A stretch of DNA of 64,000 nucleotides from Clostridia bacterium UC5.1-1E11 (GTDB taxonomy: Bacteria; Bacillota; Clostridia; Oscillospirales; Acutalibacteraceae): NCBI GenBank assembly GCA_001305115.1, contig BCAA01000001.1, forward strand, positions 299,298 through 363,297, written 5' to 3'. The notes beneath the pieces are model-generated. The model saw nothing but the letters and a program-made list of their open reading frames with translations. It made no database searches and was not told the origin of the DNA. Position 1 is the stretch's first letter; every line of letters begins with the position of its first letter. The translations under genes and the position numbers were made by a program. This document shows positions 15,916 to 27,086 of this stretch, piece after piece.

Positions 15916-18900
15916 ATGTATATCAAAAAATACTGGGGCAACTTTATTGGAGGTTCCGATGACAGTTTGAATCTTGTGGCGTTTTTGGAAGACCAGAAGA
16001 AAGAGGAAATTTCCCTCAGCGAGATCTTTGCCAAGATTGGACTGGATAAACAAAACTGGGACTTTCACCAGACCGTGGAATATCTGGAATTCACTCACTC
16101 CAATGGCGTGGAGATGGACTTCCACTTCGCCATTGATGTGATCACCGATCTGGCCGCCATTCTGCTGGAGTGCAGCGTCAGCGGCAGTGTGAATCTCCAT
16201 GATTTGGACGAGTATAGCACGCCCTCCCGCCGCATCCGCGTCACCGCCACGGCGGAGGAACACGATGCCATGGACAAGGCCCTGGCGGATTTCGCCCAAG
16301 ATCCCCTGCCCTATGACCTCCATGAAATGATGGGCGACGAGGAGATCGAGGAGATGGCCCGGGATGTGGAGGCGCTGCGAAAGGAGCTGTACAAGTCTGC
16401 CGGCCGCAATCGGGACTACCATGTGAAGGCGGAAAACATGAAGGATCTGCTCCCCGACTGGGAAGGGGCCGAAGGCTGCATCGCCACCAACCGCATCACG
16501 GTGGAGGGCTGCAAGGTGGGATACTGCTACCGGGAAGAACCGGACGGCGACTGGGACAGCGGCTGGCGCTTTACCGCCGCTGTCGAGAGCGACGAGTACA
16601 TGGACGACCCCAACAACGCCGGGCTTTACAATCTCAACTCCATCTGCAACGACGATCCCGACATCATTTCGCTGCTGCATACACCCGCCCCCTGCGCCTT
16701 CGAGCGGGATGAGAATGGCGTGTTTCAGCAGATCAAAGACTGGAAGCCGGAACAGGACGAGGAGGAACCGGATATGGACATTTTGGAACAGTGCCAGAAA
16801 TGGCATGAGGAGGACAAGTACCAGAAAATCATTGATGCGCTGGAGGCCATTCCCGCCGAGGAGCGCACCCCTGAAATGGACAGCGAACTGGCCCGAGCCT
16901 ATAACAACTGGGGGGCAATCCGCTCCAATCGGGATGTACTCAAAAAGGCCATCGCTCTGCTGGAGCCCCACGAGGAATACTTTGCGGGTGACCATTTCTG
17001 GAACCTCCGCATGGGCTATTCCTATTACCATCTGGATCAGGAGGGCCGCGCCGTGCGATACTTTGAAAAGGCGCTGGAAGCCCGCCCCGATGACGAGGAT
17101 ACCAAAGAATTGATTGATTCGTGCAAGAAAGGCATTGCCCTGCCGCAGTTTCGTGAGTGCTTCCGGGAGCGGACGGAATCTGCGTGGGAGGATTTCGCCG
17201 AGCAGGAGGGCCAGCTGCGCCAGATCATGGACGCGGATGAGGACAACGAGCGAGGCAAGGAACTGATCCATCAGTGTGAGGAGATTTTGAACCAGGCATT
17301 TGACGAAATTTCCTTCGAGATGGGTTTCAATGGCGAAAAATATGAACTGATCCTCACCCCGGAGGGCGACAAGGTCAAGCTGTTCGAGCTGGTTTACTTC
17401 CAGAAACACGCTCCAAAGGAGGTGCTGGAGCACTGGAACATCCTGGTGGGCCGTCAGCCCTTCCAGAACATCGGTCTGCGGACCGACGATGGATGGGACA
17501 TCTCCGGGGAGGATGTGCGGATCTGGCTGGAGGAGCAGGGTGAAAACAGCTTTGCCATCTCCGCCTACTGTGAAAAGCTGCTGCCCATGCTCCGGGAGGG
17601 GGAGGGCCGGGCCTGGTGGATGCTCACCACCCTCACCGACCAGGTGCTGGGCGAGATCCCGCATATGCAGTACATAGACAGTTTTGATGTGCTGGAGGAA
17701 CCCAAGGCAGAGCCGTCCATCCCCATGTCCCAGCTACCAGACAAGTTGCGGGAAAAGGGTCTGGACCTGTCCACCGGCCCGGAGAGCTATCTGGCGAGTT
17801 ATCTCGGTTATAAGCTGGAACCCAACGAGGACCCGGACGCCGACTGGCGGCTGGATACTATGGCGGGCTCCACCTGCTGTGCCCAGCTGATCAACGGCTA
17901 TCTGAACGCGGACAACGACTTCACGGACGAGTTGCAGGCGGACGGCGCGGTGGCAGGCTTCTTCTGCTATCCCCTGGACACCCTGCGGGAGGAGGAAGGG
18001 ACCCAGAAGATTTTCGACTTTCGGGACCAGCTGGAGGAGGCCCTCACCGCCGGGGACGGCCCGGAGGTGCTCACCCTCACCGGCGGGGCCACCGGCCTCT
18101 TCTATGGCTATGTGGACTTCATCGCCTGGGACATCCGGGCGGCGCTCAGAATTGCCAAGGAGTTCTTCGAGGACAGCGGCATCCCCTGGGCCAACTTCCA
18201 CACCTTCCGCCGGGAGGCGGGCACGGTGGCTCTGAAAAATCTGCCCGAGGAGGAGTCGGACGACGAGGAGCAGGCCAACGAGCTGGAGGAGACGCAGACG
18301 GGTATGGATTACATCCCCTACACCCCGCAGAACGAGGAAGAATTCTTCCAACAGCTGGAGCAGTGGAACGACGAGGACGAGTACACCCGCTGCATTCAGG
18401 CATTGAACGCCATCCCGGAGGACTGGCGAAACTACCGCACCTCCTACGCCCTGGGACGGGCACTGGAGAACTACGCCATCCTGGGCGACCATCAGGAGGG
18501 GACCCCCTATTACAAAGGAGAAAAGGCCCTGCGGCGTGCCATCGAGGTGCTGGAGTCCGTCCGGGAGGAGGGCCAGGACAAGGCGGAGTGGAATATGCGG
18601 ATGGCGTATGCCTATCAGTATCTCTATGAACAGGAGGAGAAAGCCGTCCCCTATGCCCAGCGGTGGGCGGAACTGGACCCGGAGAATGAAGATGCCCAGG
18701 GAGTGATCCGGGAGTGCCAGGAAGAGATTGTCAAGCGCGCCGGGGCGGCGGATGAGGACGAAAATGAGGCAGACCACACGGGCGTTTTTTCTGGCTTTGT
18801 CCTCCTGTCCAAGGGAGAATGGGACAAACAGCAGTTCATCCGGGACATGAAAGAAAAATGGGACATCGTTGTGGAGGAATACGACGCGAGCGAGGACAAG

Positions 18901-21532
18901 AGCGACGACGCCTGGTGTTCGAGGTGGGCGACATGCTCGCCGCCGTCAGCTTGGCCTCCTACCCCATCCCTGGCGGCGAGGCCGAAACCAACGCGGAAAA
19001 CAACTATATGTGGGAAGATGCGGTCAAGGTTGCCAAGGAGCACCGCGCCCATATCCTGGTGGCGGTACTGGGCAAGGAAGAAGATCTGTTGGAAAAGGGC
19101 AAACTCTATACCAAACTGGTGGCCGCCTGCTGCCGGCAGCAATACGCCACTGGCATCTATACCAGCGGCGTGGTGTTTGGGCCCCGCTTCTATGAGGGCT
19201 TTGCCGACATGATGAAGGAAGATGAGCTTCCCACCTTTAACTGGATCTGGTTCGGCCTCTGGCGGAATAAGAACGGCTTGAACGGCTACACCTATGGCAT
19301 GGATGCGTTCGGTAAGGAGGAGATGGAGGTTCTGGGCACCGGCGCAGACCCCAACGACCTGCGGGACTTTTTGGCCAGCCTGGCGTCCTATGTGCTGGAG
19401 AATGATGTGGAACTCCACGACGGAGAGACCATCGGCTTCTCGGCAGATGATAAGCACGCCATTACCCGCAGCCCCGGCGTCGGCCTGCCGGAGGAACAGA
19501 TGACCCTAAAGATCTCCTGGGAGTCATCGAACGGCGACCCAGACGATGACGGCGAGGATGACTCAGACGGCGAAGAACCCCAGGATGAGGAATCAGGCGT
19601 TCCAGAGGTCTATACCGAGGAGGACATGGAGGCCATCGAGAGGCACATCCAGCAGTATTTCGGCAAGTTCGAGAATGTGTTCCATGAGTTGTCATCTCCG
19701 GACATCCATGTGGACATCTGCGTGGTGCCGCCCTCCAAGGAGCACGACTACTATACCCTGGTCACCATGGGCATGGGTGCTCACCGGATGAATGTACCGG
19801 AGGAACTGGCGGAATACAAACTGGAGCGGGCGGAGCTGGCCATCGCTCTGCCGAAGGACTGGAAGCTGAAGTATGAGGATCTGAAGAACGAGCGGTGGTA
19901 CTGGCCCATCCGCCTGCTGAAGGTTCTGGCCCGTCTGCCCATTGTCAGCGATACCTGGCTTGGCTTTGGCCATACTATGGACAATGAGGAAGACTTTGCA
20001 AAAGGCACAAAGCTCTGCGCTGCCATTCTGACCGGCCCCCAGGATACGGAGGACGGCAGTGAGGTCTGCGTACTGCCGGGCGGCGAGGAGGTCAACTTCT
20101 ATCAGGTGATTCCCCTCTACCGGGACGAATTGGAATATAAGATGGCCCATGACGCAGACGCCTTGCTGGACAAAATGGACGGCATTAGCTTTGTTACATA
20201 CAATACCCGTCCCAACGCCATTACCATGGGCACGATCGGCAGCGTTGAGGACGACGGCGTTATGGAAATGGACGATGCCGATTGGCACCTGGAAACTATT
20301 CAGGAAAAGAACCTGCCGGTGGATGAGCTCAACGCCTATAACCACTTGACCATTTACCTGCGTTGGTGCATGGAGCATGACCTGATGGGCGAAGATTTCC
20401 TTGCGGAGTACGGAGAGGTAGTAGAAAAGGTCAAGGCTGATCCTGCCAGCGTGGACCTGCGGGAGTTTATCCGAGATGAGCTGGATGGGCAACTGGTCGG
20501 CCCGATGTTCAACAAGATCGGACGAGCCTTTGCCTCCTACTACTATGGGGAGGCGGACAGCCCCTATTTCCCCAGCGACATCGACGATTACGCCATTGGT
20601 GTCATTGGGCAGGAGCGCAATTACTCCGACGAGATCCAGGACGAGGCATACCTATTCATCCCCTTTGACGAGGACTACTATCAGGCCATGGCAGAGGTGA
20701 TCGAAGAACGCTTTATCAACTGGCAAGGACAGGATTTTGACGAGGACACGCTGGAGCCTTCAGATCTGGCCAAGGCCATGATGGAGTATCTGGACTGTGA
20801 ATGCACCTATTTCCCCTCTATGAAGGACGATGACCCCATCATGGCAGCTTACAGCTATGCCAAGCGGGACAGCGCCCAGGAAGGCTTTGTGCCGGTGCTC
20901 ATCAAGGCAGATGACGAAGTCCTGTGGGAATGCCTTATTATGAATTCCGATCCGGACAATGACGGCGCGGACGACTATACCTTTGACCCGGACAAGGTGG
21001 CGGAACACCGGAAGAAGATGTTGTCCGCCCCCATCTGGGACGGGAAGGCAGTCCTGGGGGAACTGATCGGTCAGCGCAAGGAAGAAGCCGAGGATGACGA
21101 TATGGACTGGGTGGAGGAGATCCTGGGCGAGATGGAGGGCGGCGATGACAATGACCGCTTCTCCAGCTACTGGGATGATGATACTGAGATGACCTATCCC
21201 CTCATCCTGGCCAAGATCCCGGTGAAGAACCCCTGGGAGATCTTCGCATACCTGCCCTTCGGAAACTGGAACGAGTGCCCCGGCACGGAGGAGCTGATGG
21301 CGGCGGCAAAATACTGGTTCGAGCGGTACGGCGCGGTGCCTGCCGCCATGAGCCATGATGAGTTGGAGTTCCTGCTCCCGGCTCCTGTTCCCGAAGAGAA
21401 GGCCATGGATGCGGCGGTGGAATTGTACGGCTTCTGCCTGATGTGATCGACCAGGGGCCGGAGGATGCCACCGTGGGCGCTCTGGCCGACGTGCTGCGGC
21501 AGTCCACTGTTTGGTATCTCTGGTGGGATTGA
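15916..21532 (+). CDS. Giant multi-domain poly-immunity protein, two frameshifts
   Basis: Repaired length is about 1872 residues. Segments in order: an unassigned N-terminal domain (KKYWGNFIGGSDDSLNLV, residues 1-150); a DUF2185/Imm33-like domain (CIATNRITVEG, GWRFTAA, LYNLNSICNDDP, to about 275); TPR-like helices (WNLRMGYSYYHLDQ); two unassigned domains to about 790; a second TPR block (WNMRMAYAYQYLYEQ); DUF4261 (MLAAVSLASYPIPGGEAE, near 1010-1200); SUFU (about 1240-1400); an unassigned domain; and DUF4253 (NPWEIFAYLPFGNWNECPG to VWYLWWD). The breaks are a missing C near 18910 (GCCTGG for GCCCTGG) and another near 21443 (TGCCTGATG for TGCCCTGATG). Very acidic linkers separate the domains. 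No signal peptide is present, so it should act in the cytosol. If the breaks are real, the products would be separate proteins. Confidence 0.7.
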
Positions 21533-22411
<879 letters not shown>

Positions 22412-22422
22412 GGAGTTTTCCT

Positions 22423-22740
22423 ATGACCGCACAGTTATATCTTCAAAAAGCAGAAATACAATTAGCAAGAGGACTGGAAGAAAAAGCTCTGGAAAGCCTG
22501 TTGGCGGCTCTTGCCTGCCAGGATGAGGATACCGTCAGCAAAGCCCAAGCCCACTGCCTTTTGGGTGAATACTGGCTTGTCCATCAGCAATATGTCCAGG
22601 CACAGGAACAGTTCGGCTGGATCTCCGACCATGCGGAGCAGCTGAAGCAGAACTATGACGACCTGCTCAATGAGGAGATCCGGGAAGCTGAGGTACTGCT
22701 GAGAATTATGCGGAGATTTCGACTGAGTTCGGAACAATGA
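22423..22740 (+). CDS. Small TPR-like helical protein
   Basis: A 105-residue all-helical protein starting at ATG 22423 behind GAGGAG. It contains YLQKAEIQLARGLEEKALESL and AHCLLGEYWLVHQQYVQAQEQF, patterns of paired tetratricopeptide helices. Such repeats bind peptides or proteins. It stands between the CbrC and Imm32 genes. Confidence 0.6.
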   Translation: MTAQLYLQKAEIQLARGLEEKALESLLAALACQDEDTVSKAQAHCLLGEYWLVHQQYVQAQEQFGWISDHAEQLKQNYDDLLNEEIREAEVLLRIMRRFRLSSEQ

Positions 22741-22765
22741 CTGGAGAACAGGTGAGATACAAGCG

Positions 22766-23044
22766 ATGAAAACCAAAACACTGACCATTCAACTGAATGA
22801 TGAACAGTTGCCTATCCTCCCAGCGGAACCGGTTGCTCATCTCACCTTCACCATCCATGATAGCAGTAATGAGTTAGAGCTGACGGGCAACCGAGCCGGG
22901 CTGCTCCTGCTGGCGAAAGCCGTTTTGGGTATGGCGGAAACCATTCGTGAGGATGGATTCCACATCCATCTGGACGACCTATACGGCATCAACGCCGAGG
23001 GAAAGAGCATCCTGATCCGAAGGGAGGAACAGTCAAAGCCATGA
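22766..23044 (+). CDS. Imm32 immunity protein
   Basis: This 92-residue protein has the Imm32 signature ELTGNRAGLLLLAKAVLGMA followed by EDGFHIHLDDLYGINAEGKS and a final ILIRRE. Imm32 proteins are predicted immunity proteins of polymorphic-toxin systems. The end overlaps the next gene by 4 bases (ATGA-type), so the two are coupled. Confidence 0.85.
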   Translation: MKTKTLTIQLNDEQLPILPAEPVAHLTFTIHDSSNELELTGNRAGLLLLAKAVLGMAETIREDGFHIHLDDLYGINAEGKSILIRREEQSKP

Positions 23045-24153
23045 TCGAAAAAACCTTTATCAACCCCGCCACGAACAAACAGTGGCGAATTGAAATAGAT
23101 GATCAAACCATCCGAACCTGCTTGAATGGCGGGAAGGTCAAGGAGATCCTGTGCGACTCCGCCTTTCAGGTCAAAAGCAAGGCGGCCAGCGCCATGATGG
23201 GCCAAATGCGGAAAGGATTTGTCTATCAGAATCTGGACGCCGCCGTTGGAGAAGCACGGTGCCACCGGTTTGTCGGAAAGGACAGCAACGGCTTCATGCC
23301 ACTGGCTACTGCCCTCACACGGGATGACTTCTTCCTTACGAGGGTGGCCGGCGATTTTGAGGACGAGATCCTCTATCACTTCGATGGCAACGGGGAACCC
23401 CTCGAAACGGTTTCCCTGGGCGCCAAGAGAATGACTTATGAGCAGATTCTCTGCCCCAATGATACCCTGCTGCTGAACAACAGCTATCTTCTCCAGCAGT
23501 TCTCTCTCCGTACCCATGAGATTACGCCCTTTGCCAACAAGAAAAACAGCATGAAGACTATGCTGGATCAGAGCGGCGACCTGGCTCTATGGTACACGGG
23601 CGAGGAGATCGTCGTCTTTGACTTTGGAAGCAACACTGAGGTATGGCGGGAAGCCGTGAAATGTAGGAAGTCGAAAGACCCGAATTTTGCCTATTATTGC
23701 TTTGGGATGCTCTCTCCCCGGCAGAGCAAAGCGGCATACCACGTCACCGAAGGCGAGTATGTGCTGGTTGATCTGAAGTCCGCCCAAAAAGTAGTGATCC
23801 CCAATGAGGGCTGGCATCCCTTCTTCTCCCCGGATGACCAGTGCTTTTCTGTGGGTGGCAAGTTCTATCTGACCCAGACCGGAGAGGAAATGGCCAATCC
23901 CTTCCCGTTTTCTGTCCAGCAGGGACTGAGCTTTTCGGATACCTGCATGGTACGGATAAGGGGCAGCCTGATGGCCATTCAGCAGGAGCGGGGCAGCTCA
24001 CCCATAGAGCTGTGGGATACCAGCAGCGTCCAGCTGTTGGCCTCCATTGACGATCCCTTTGTGGTGCGGCAGACGAATTTTGCCTTTACGGGGTGCGGAC
24101 TTGTCCTGCACACTGATTATGGGGCCATGAGCATCTATTCCTGCGCTCTCTGA
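23041..24153 (+). CDS. WGR-like N-terminus with beta-propeller-like C-terminus
   Basis: A 370-residue protein. The first 75 residues (FINPATNKQWRIEIDDQTI, then NGGKVKEI and a later GFVYQNLD) resemble the WGR domain, a small nucleic-acid- or protein-binding module. The rest is a run of hydrophobic strands with repeated 'GDLALWYTGEEIVVFDF' and 'FSPDDQCFSVGGKFYLTQTG' type units, consistent with a beta-propeller of WD40-like blades. It starts at ATG 23041 inside the stop of the Imm32 gene. No catalytic motif is visible. Confidence 0.65.
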   Translation: MIEKTFINPATNKQWRIEIDDQTIRTCLNGGKVKEILCDSAFQVKSKAASAMMGQMRKGFVYQNLDAAVGEARCHRFVGKDSNGFMPLATALTRDDFFLTRVAGDFEDEILYHFDGNGEPLETVSLGAKRMTYEQILCPNDTLLLNNSYLLQQFSLRTHEITPFANKKNSMKTMLDQSGDLALWYTGEEIVVFDFGSNTEVWREAVKCRKSKDPNFAYYCFGMLSPRQSKAAYHVTEGEYVLVDLKSAQKVVIPNEGWHPFFSPDDQCFSVGGKFYLTQTGEEMANPFPFSVQQGLSFSDTCMVRIRGSLMAIQQERGSSPIELWDTSSVQLLASIDDPFVVRQTNFAFTGCGLVLHTDYGAMSIYSCAL

Positions 24154-24169
24154 AACAGAGGAATGGACT

Positions 24170-24601
24170 ATGGATCATGATAGAAAAGAGCTTTTGGCAC
24201 AGAAAAAAGTGCAGCTCAAGATACAGCAGAAAAGAGCAGAGATACTGCAATACAAAGACCATCTCACGAAAAGCATCAAACATTTTTCCAGAAAATACAG
24301 GTATGCGGATGAATCGGAATTGGCCAAACTCGAAACCTTCATCTCAAAACTTGATTTTGAACAGCCGGGGCAACTGGCAATCAAAGAAGTTTGCCCGTAT
24401 CCCCACAGGAATGTCTACTTGTGCTTTTTGATGGGAACAGCCGCCTTATTTCAGATTTATATATTCGGAAAATATGCTGATATCATGAGCGATCATGATG
24501 AATGGGAAGTTTTCAGTCCGTACCTGTTACTTGTGGATGAGGATTTTATTCATTACACTTACATCAACGATGATGGCGAAGTCATGGAATCACAAGTATA
24601 G
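24170..24601 (+). CDS. Hypothetical protein with N-terminal coiled coil
   Basis: A 143-residue protein. Residues 5-45 (RKELLAQKKVQLKIQQKRAE and following) form a charged heptad-like helix. The remainder has hydrophobic strands, including VYLCFLMGTAALFQIYIFG, and an acidic end. Its codons are less GC-rich than its neighbours. No family was recognised. Confidence 0.55.
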   Translation: MDHDRKELLAQKKVQLKIQQKRAEILQYKDHLTKSIKHFSRKYRYADESELAKLETFISKLDFEQPGQLAIKEVCPYPHRNVYLCFLMGTAALFQIYIFGKYADIMSDHDEWEVFSPYLLLVDEDFIHYTYINDDGEVMESQV

Positions 24602-24630
24602 TGACGGCTGGGAAAGAGAGTGTCGCACCT

Positions 24631-25380
24631 ATGAACAAAGAAACATTGACAGCAAAACTCCTGGACTTAGCCGAGGGGCGAGAAACTCCCGAAAGCTGGC
24701 GGGGCTGGTGGGACAAACATGAGCCGGAACTGGAACCCCTGCTCAATCGGGGAGAATTTCTGAAATTGAAGCCCTGCCAGCATGGTTTCCAGTGGGTTCC
24801 GGTACTTACCAGCCAAAAGGGAGCCATCGCCATTCTGGAAAAGAGCGGCACAGCATTTGAGGCCAGCAATCTCTACCAGGAGCGGTATCTGGCGGAGCTG
24901 GACGCTTTCTGCGAGGAGCAAAAGCGAGTGCAGCGGGAAAAGCAAAAGGAATTCAAGGCCAACCACCCGGAGTTATTTTGCCGATACCCCAAGTTCTCCA
25001 AGGCGTTGTCAAAGGTGCTTGATCCCTCTGATGCGATCAAGCTCGCCGCCACTGAGGAGCAGATCGCAGATCAAGAAAGAGTGCTGAACTTCACACTTCC
25101 GGCCCAAGCGCGGAAGTTTTTCCTGCTGACCGCGGGCATCCATGTATCCACAGGTGTGATCCTTTCCCTTTCTGGGATGTTTGATCTGACCATTCATGGA
25201 GAGCGGTATTGCGTACTGGGCGAGTTCTGGAAGGAAGCGGACGGCGACCAGCTCCTGCTCCACCCCGGTGAGGAAACCATCTGGTACTACGCCCATGAGC
25301 AGGACAAGGTAAAGCGCCTTTGCGATGATATGACGGAACTGCTGGAGAAAAAACTGGCGAGGTATCTCAATGAGCACTGA
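24631..25380 (+). CDS. SMI1/KNR4 (SUKH) family protein
   Basis: A 249-residue protein starting at ATG 24631. Residues 130-249 match SUKH: IADQERVLNFTLPAQARKFF with LLTAGIHVSTGVI, then FDLTIHGERYCVLGEF and ETIWYYAHEQDKVKRL. The N-terminal 100 residues include a helical charged stretch (AFCEEQKRVQREKQKEFKA). SUKH proteins are immunity proteins for several nuclease toxins. The stop overlaps the next start by 11 bases. Confidence 0.75.
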   Translation: MNKETLTAKLLDLAEGRETPESWRGWWDKHEPELEPLLNRGEFLKLKPCQHGFQWVPVLTSQKGAIAILEKSGTAFEASNLYQERYLAELDAFCEEQKRVQREKQKEFKANHPELFCRYPKFSKALSKVLDPSDAIKLAATEEQIADQERVLNFTLPAQARKFFLLTAGIHVSTGVILSLSGMFDLTIHGERYCVLGEFWKEADGDQLLLHPGEETIWYYAHEQDKVKRLCDDMTELLEKKLARYLNEH

Positions 25381-25968
25381 AAATATCGCCTATGAAAAAC
25401 GCTATTGGGACTGGCGTGCGCAGTATGATACCATGTTTGCACCGGAGAACCGATTCCCTCTGCAAGACGAGCAGTTCCCGCTGGTGGACGGATATTCCGT
25501 CCGTTCCAAAGCCTACTTTTATAACGGCGATCTTCACCTGAACGGCAGTGAGAGCGAACTTCTGGACAAGGCGGGCAAGGTGCGATATGCTTGGCGTAAT
25601 CTGGATACGGATGGTGAATTCTGCTCCATGTTTCGCCACCGCAGTGGAAAGCACTATCTGATCTTCCGCACAGAACTGTATGGATACAGCGTTCTGGAGG
25701 TAGAGAGTGGACAGGAACTGCACTATGTCCCAGCTTGTGTCTACCCGGAGGCGGGGCGGAAAGCCGAGGAAGTGTTCATCTGGACCAGCGCCGACTACGA
25801 CCTTGGCTCTGACCTGCTGGCTGTCACCGGCTGTATCTGGGCCTGTCCCTGCTCCACCATTGTGCTGGACTTTTCCAGCCCTCTCCAGCCCCACCCCCGG
25901 AGGGTTGGCTGGATGTGCGGCGCGTCATTGACCCGGACAATACCCGGTTCAAAAGCAGATGGCCATGA
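25370..25968 (+). CDS. Array gene truncated at the island edge, with a C-run frameshift
   Basis: From ATG 25370 the product reads YWDWRAQYDTMFAPENRFPL, then repeated strand units (SKAYFYNGDLHLNGSE, HYLIFRTELYGYSVLEVESG) through LLAVTGCIWACPCSTIVLDF. A missing C in the C run near 25891 would continue it as EGWLDVRRVIDPDNTRF before a stop at 25966-25968. From about 25950 the DNA belongs to a recombinase gene, so the natural C-terminus has been lost. Read literally the frame goes to 26014 through recombinase sequence. Its family is unknown. Confidence 0.55.
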
Positions 25969-26410
25969 TACGCTCAGAACTGCAGCGGGCCAGAGCCGAG
26001 AACACCAAGGCTAATAAGGAATATGAATCCCTCAAGGCTGAAGTGCTGAAGGCAATCCAGGGAAAAGCGCCTTGCCGCAAGATGTGCTGACTGAGATGCT
26101 GGAGGATACCCGACAGAAGGTGCTATCCACCAGTGAACGCATTGCGACCCTCCATGCGGAACGGAATGATGGAAACTCTAAGATCAAGGAGATGAAGGCT
26201 GAGTTCAACCGGATCGTGTCCTGGTCCAAGATTTTTGATGAAAGTCCGATGGAGGTCAAGAAAATGATCTGCGGCTACATCATCAAAAAGGTTTCGGTGT
26301 TCCGGGACTATAAGGTCAAGTTTGAATTCAACATCAATGTGGAACAGTTTCTGAACGGCATCGACAGCATCGACGAATGCGATACCTATGAGTTGTCGAT
26401 GGCGCAATAA
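25953..26410 (+). pseudogene. C-terminal remnant of a large serine recombinase
   Basis: Only the last 150 or so residues remain: MIRSELQRARAENTKANKEY, then LPQDVLTEMLEDTRQKVLST, a coiled-coil stretch, FNRIVSWSKIFDE, and KMICGYIIKKVSVFRDY before the end at 26408-26410. This is typical of the coiled-coil C-terminus of large serine recombinases of clostridial mobile elements. The resolvase catalytic and zinc-ribbon domains are absent. One A is missing from the A run at 26063-26066 (AAAAGCGCC), which splits the frame. It marks the scar of an integrated element. Confidence 0.75.
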
Positions 26411-26553
26411 GCTCTCACCCTTGCCGCAATCACGGCGAGGGATGCATATCGTAAAGGTATGTCCAGCTAACAACATATACCCTCCGCGCTAAAATCGATT
26501 TATCTGGACACATTTGCTTGGGAGCGGTTGATTATATGCCGCTCAAACCTTTT

Positions 26554-26589
26554 CCCGAGCCATCAGGGGTGCATACCTGATGGTTCGGG
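26554..26589 (+). repeat. 14-bp inverted repeat abutting the tRNA fragment
   Basis: CCCGAGCCATCAGG (26554-26567) pairs with CCTGATGGTTCGGG (26576-26589) with one G-T wobble and an 8-base loop GGTGCATA. The right arm ends exactly where the tRNA-Ala sequence begins (GGGAGAGC). No T run follows, so it is unlikely to be an intrinsic terminator. A recombinase-recognised attachment-site arm is a reasonable reading. Confidence 0.55.
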
Positions 26590-26645
26590 AGAGCGCTACA
26601 CTGGCAGTGTAGAGGCCAGCGGTTCGATCCCGCTATGCTCCACCA
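26587..26645 (+). tRNA. tRNA-Ala(GGC), 3' portion only
   Basis: Starting at GGGAGAGCGC there is an anticodon arm CTACA-CTGGCAG-TGTAG with anticodon GGC (26603-26605), a T arm AGCGG-TTCGATC-CCGCT, the 3' acceptor strand ATGCTCC with U70 as expected for Ala, discriminator A and encoded CCA (26643-26645). The 5' acceptor strand and D arm are replaced by the hairpin at 26554-26589. This is what remains of a tRNA gene used as an integration target, with the other half expected outside the window. Confidence 0.7.
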
Positions 26646-26650
26646 ATTTT

Positions 26651-26687
26651 AAAAGAGGATTGCGAGTTGCAATCCTCTTTTCTTTTT
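26651..26687 (+). terminator. Rho-independent terminator after the tRNA fragment
   Basis: A 13-bp perfect stem (AAAAGAGGATTGC at 26651-26663 with GCAATCCTCTTTT at 26669-26681), a 5-base loop and a TCTTTTTT tail. It terminates the ancestral tRNA-Ala transcript. Confidence 0.85.
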
Positions 26688-26808
26688 TCCTTCGATCATC
26701 CTTTCTCGGTTATCAATCGCCCATGGCTCCTTCTGCATATTTTATAAAATACTGTTATAATTTATGGCATCTTTGATAATGTGAATGATTATTCGTCGTT
26801 TTTTTCAT

Positions 26809-26846
26809 GAATATTGGAATATTCTTCTTTTCGAGGAGGAATATTC
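26809..26846 (+). promoter_or_regulatory. Operator-like palindromes before the XRE gene
   Basis: A 16-base inverted repeat GAATATT-GG-AATATTC (26809-26824) is followed by GAATATTC (26839-26846). The second overlaps the ribosome-binding site (GAGGAGG) and touches the start codon at 26847. A small HTH protein encoded immediately downstream would be a natural binder, giving autoregulation. This is inferred from layout. Confidence 0.5.
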
Positions 26847-27086
26847 ATGTCTCTTAAAAAACGTTTTTCCTATGATATTTTTCACGCCCGTACGGACGTC
26901 CGTAGATTGACACAACAACAGACTGCTGATGCTGTTTTTATCTCGTTATACGAATATCAAAAGATCGAAAAAGGAGACAGATTGCCCGGTATAGAAACAT
27001 TTCTTCGCCTTGTCTACTTCTTTGACTTGGATATCAAAGATTACAAGGAGGAAATGATCGCTCATGTTCCGGTACGTTCCCTTTGA
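26847..27086 (+). CDS. Small XRE-type helix-turn-helix protein
   Basis: The product has 79 residues. Residues about 12-66 form a helix-turn-helix of XRE type: ARTDVRRLTQQQTADAVFIS, then LYEYQKIEKGDRLPGIETFL, and a final LVYFFDLDI segment. ATG 26847 is chosen over an upstream in-frame ATG at 26814 because GAGGAGG lies 8 bases before it. It likely represses its own promoter (palindromes above). It overlaps the next gene by 23 bases, indicating co-expression. Confidence 0.8.
   Translation: MSLKKRFSYDIFHARTDVRRLTQQQTADAVFISLYEYQKIEKGDRLPGIETFLRLVYFFDLDIKDYKEEMIAHVPVRSL

Noticed and set aside
15535..17664. Long minus-strand frame (about 709 codons) opposite the giant immunity gene
   Set aside because: It is the shadow of a GC-rich plus-strand gene with recognisable domains; its own product has no coherent motif or start site.
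26568..26645. Complete tRNA-Ala gene beginning at GGTGCAT
   Set aside because: The would-be acceptor strand pairs except for one T-T mismatch, but no D arm can be formed and the segment is explained by the adjacent hairpin.
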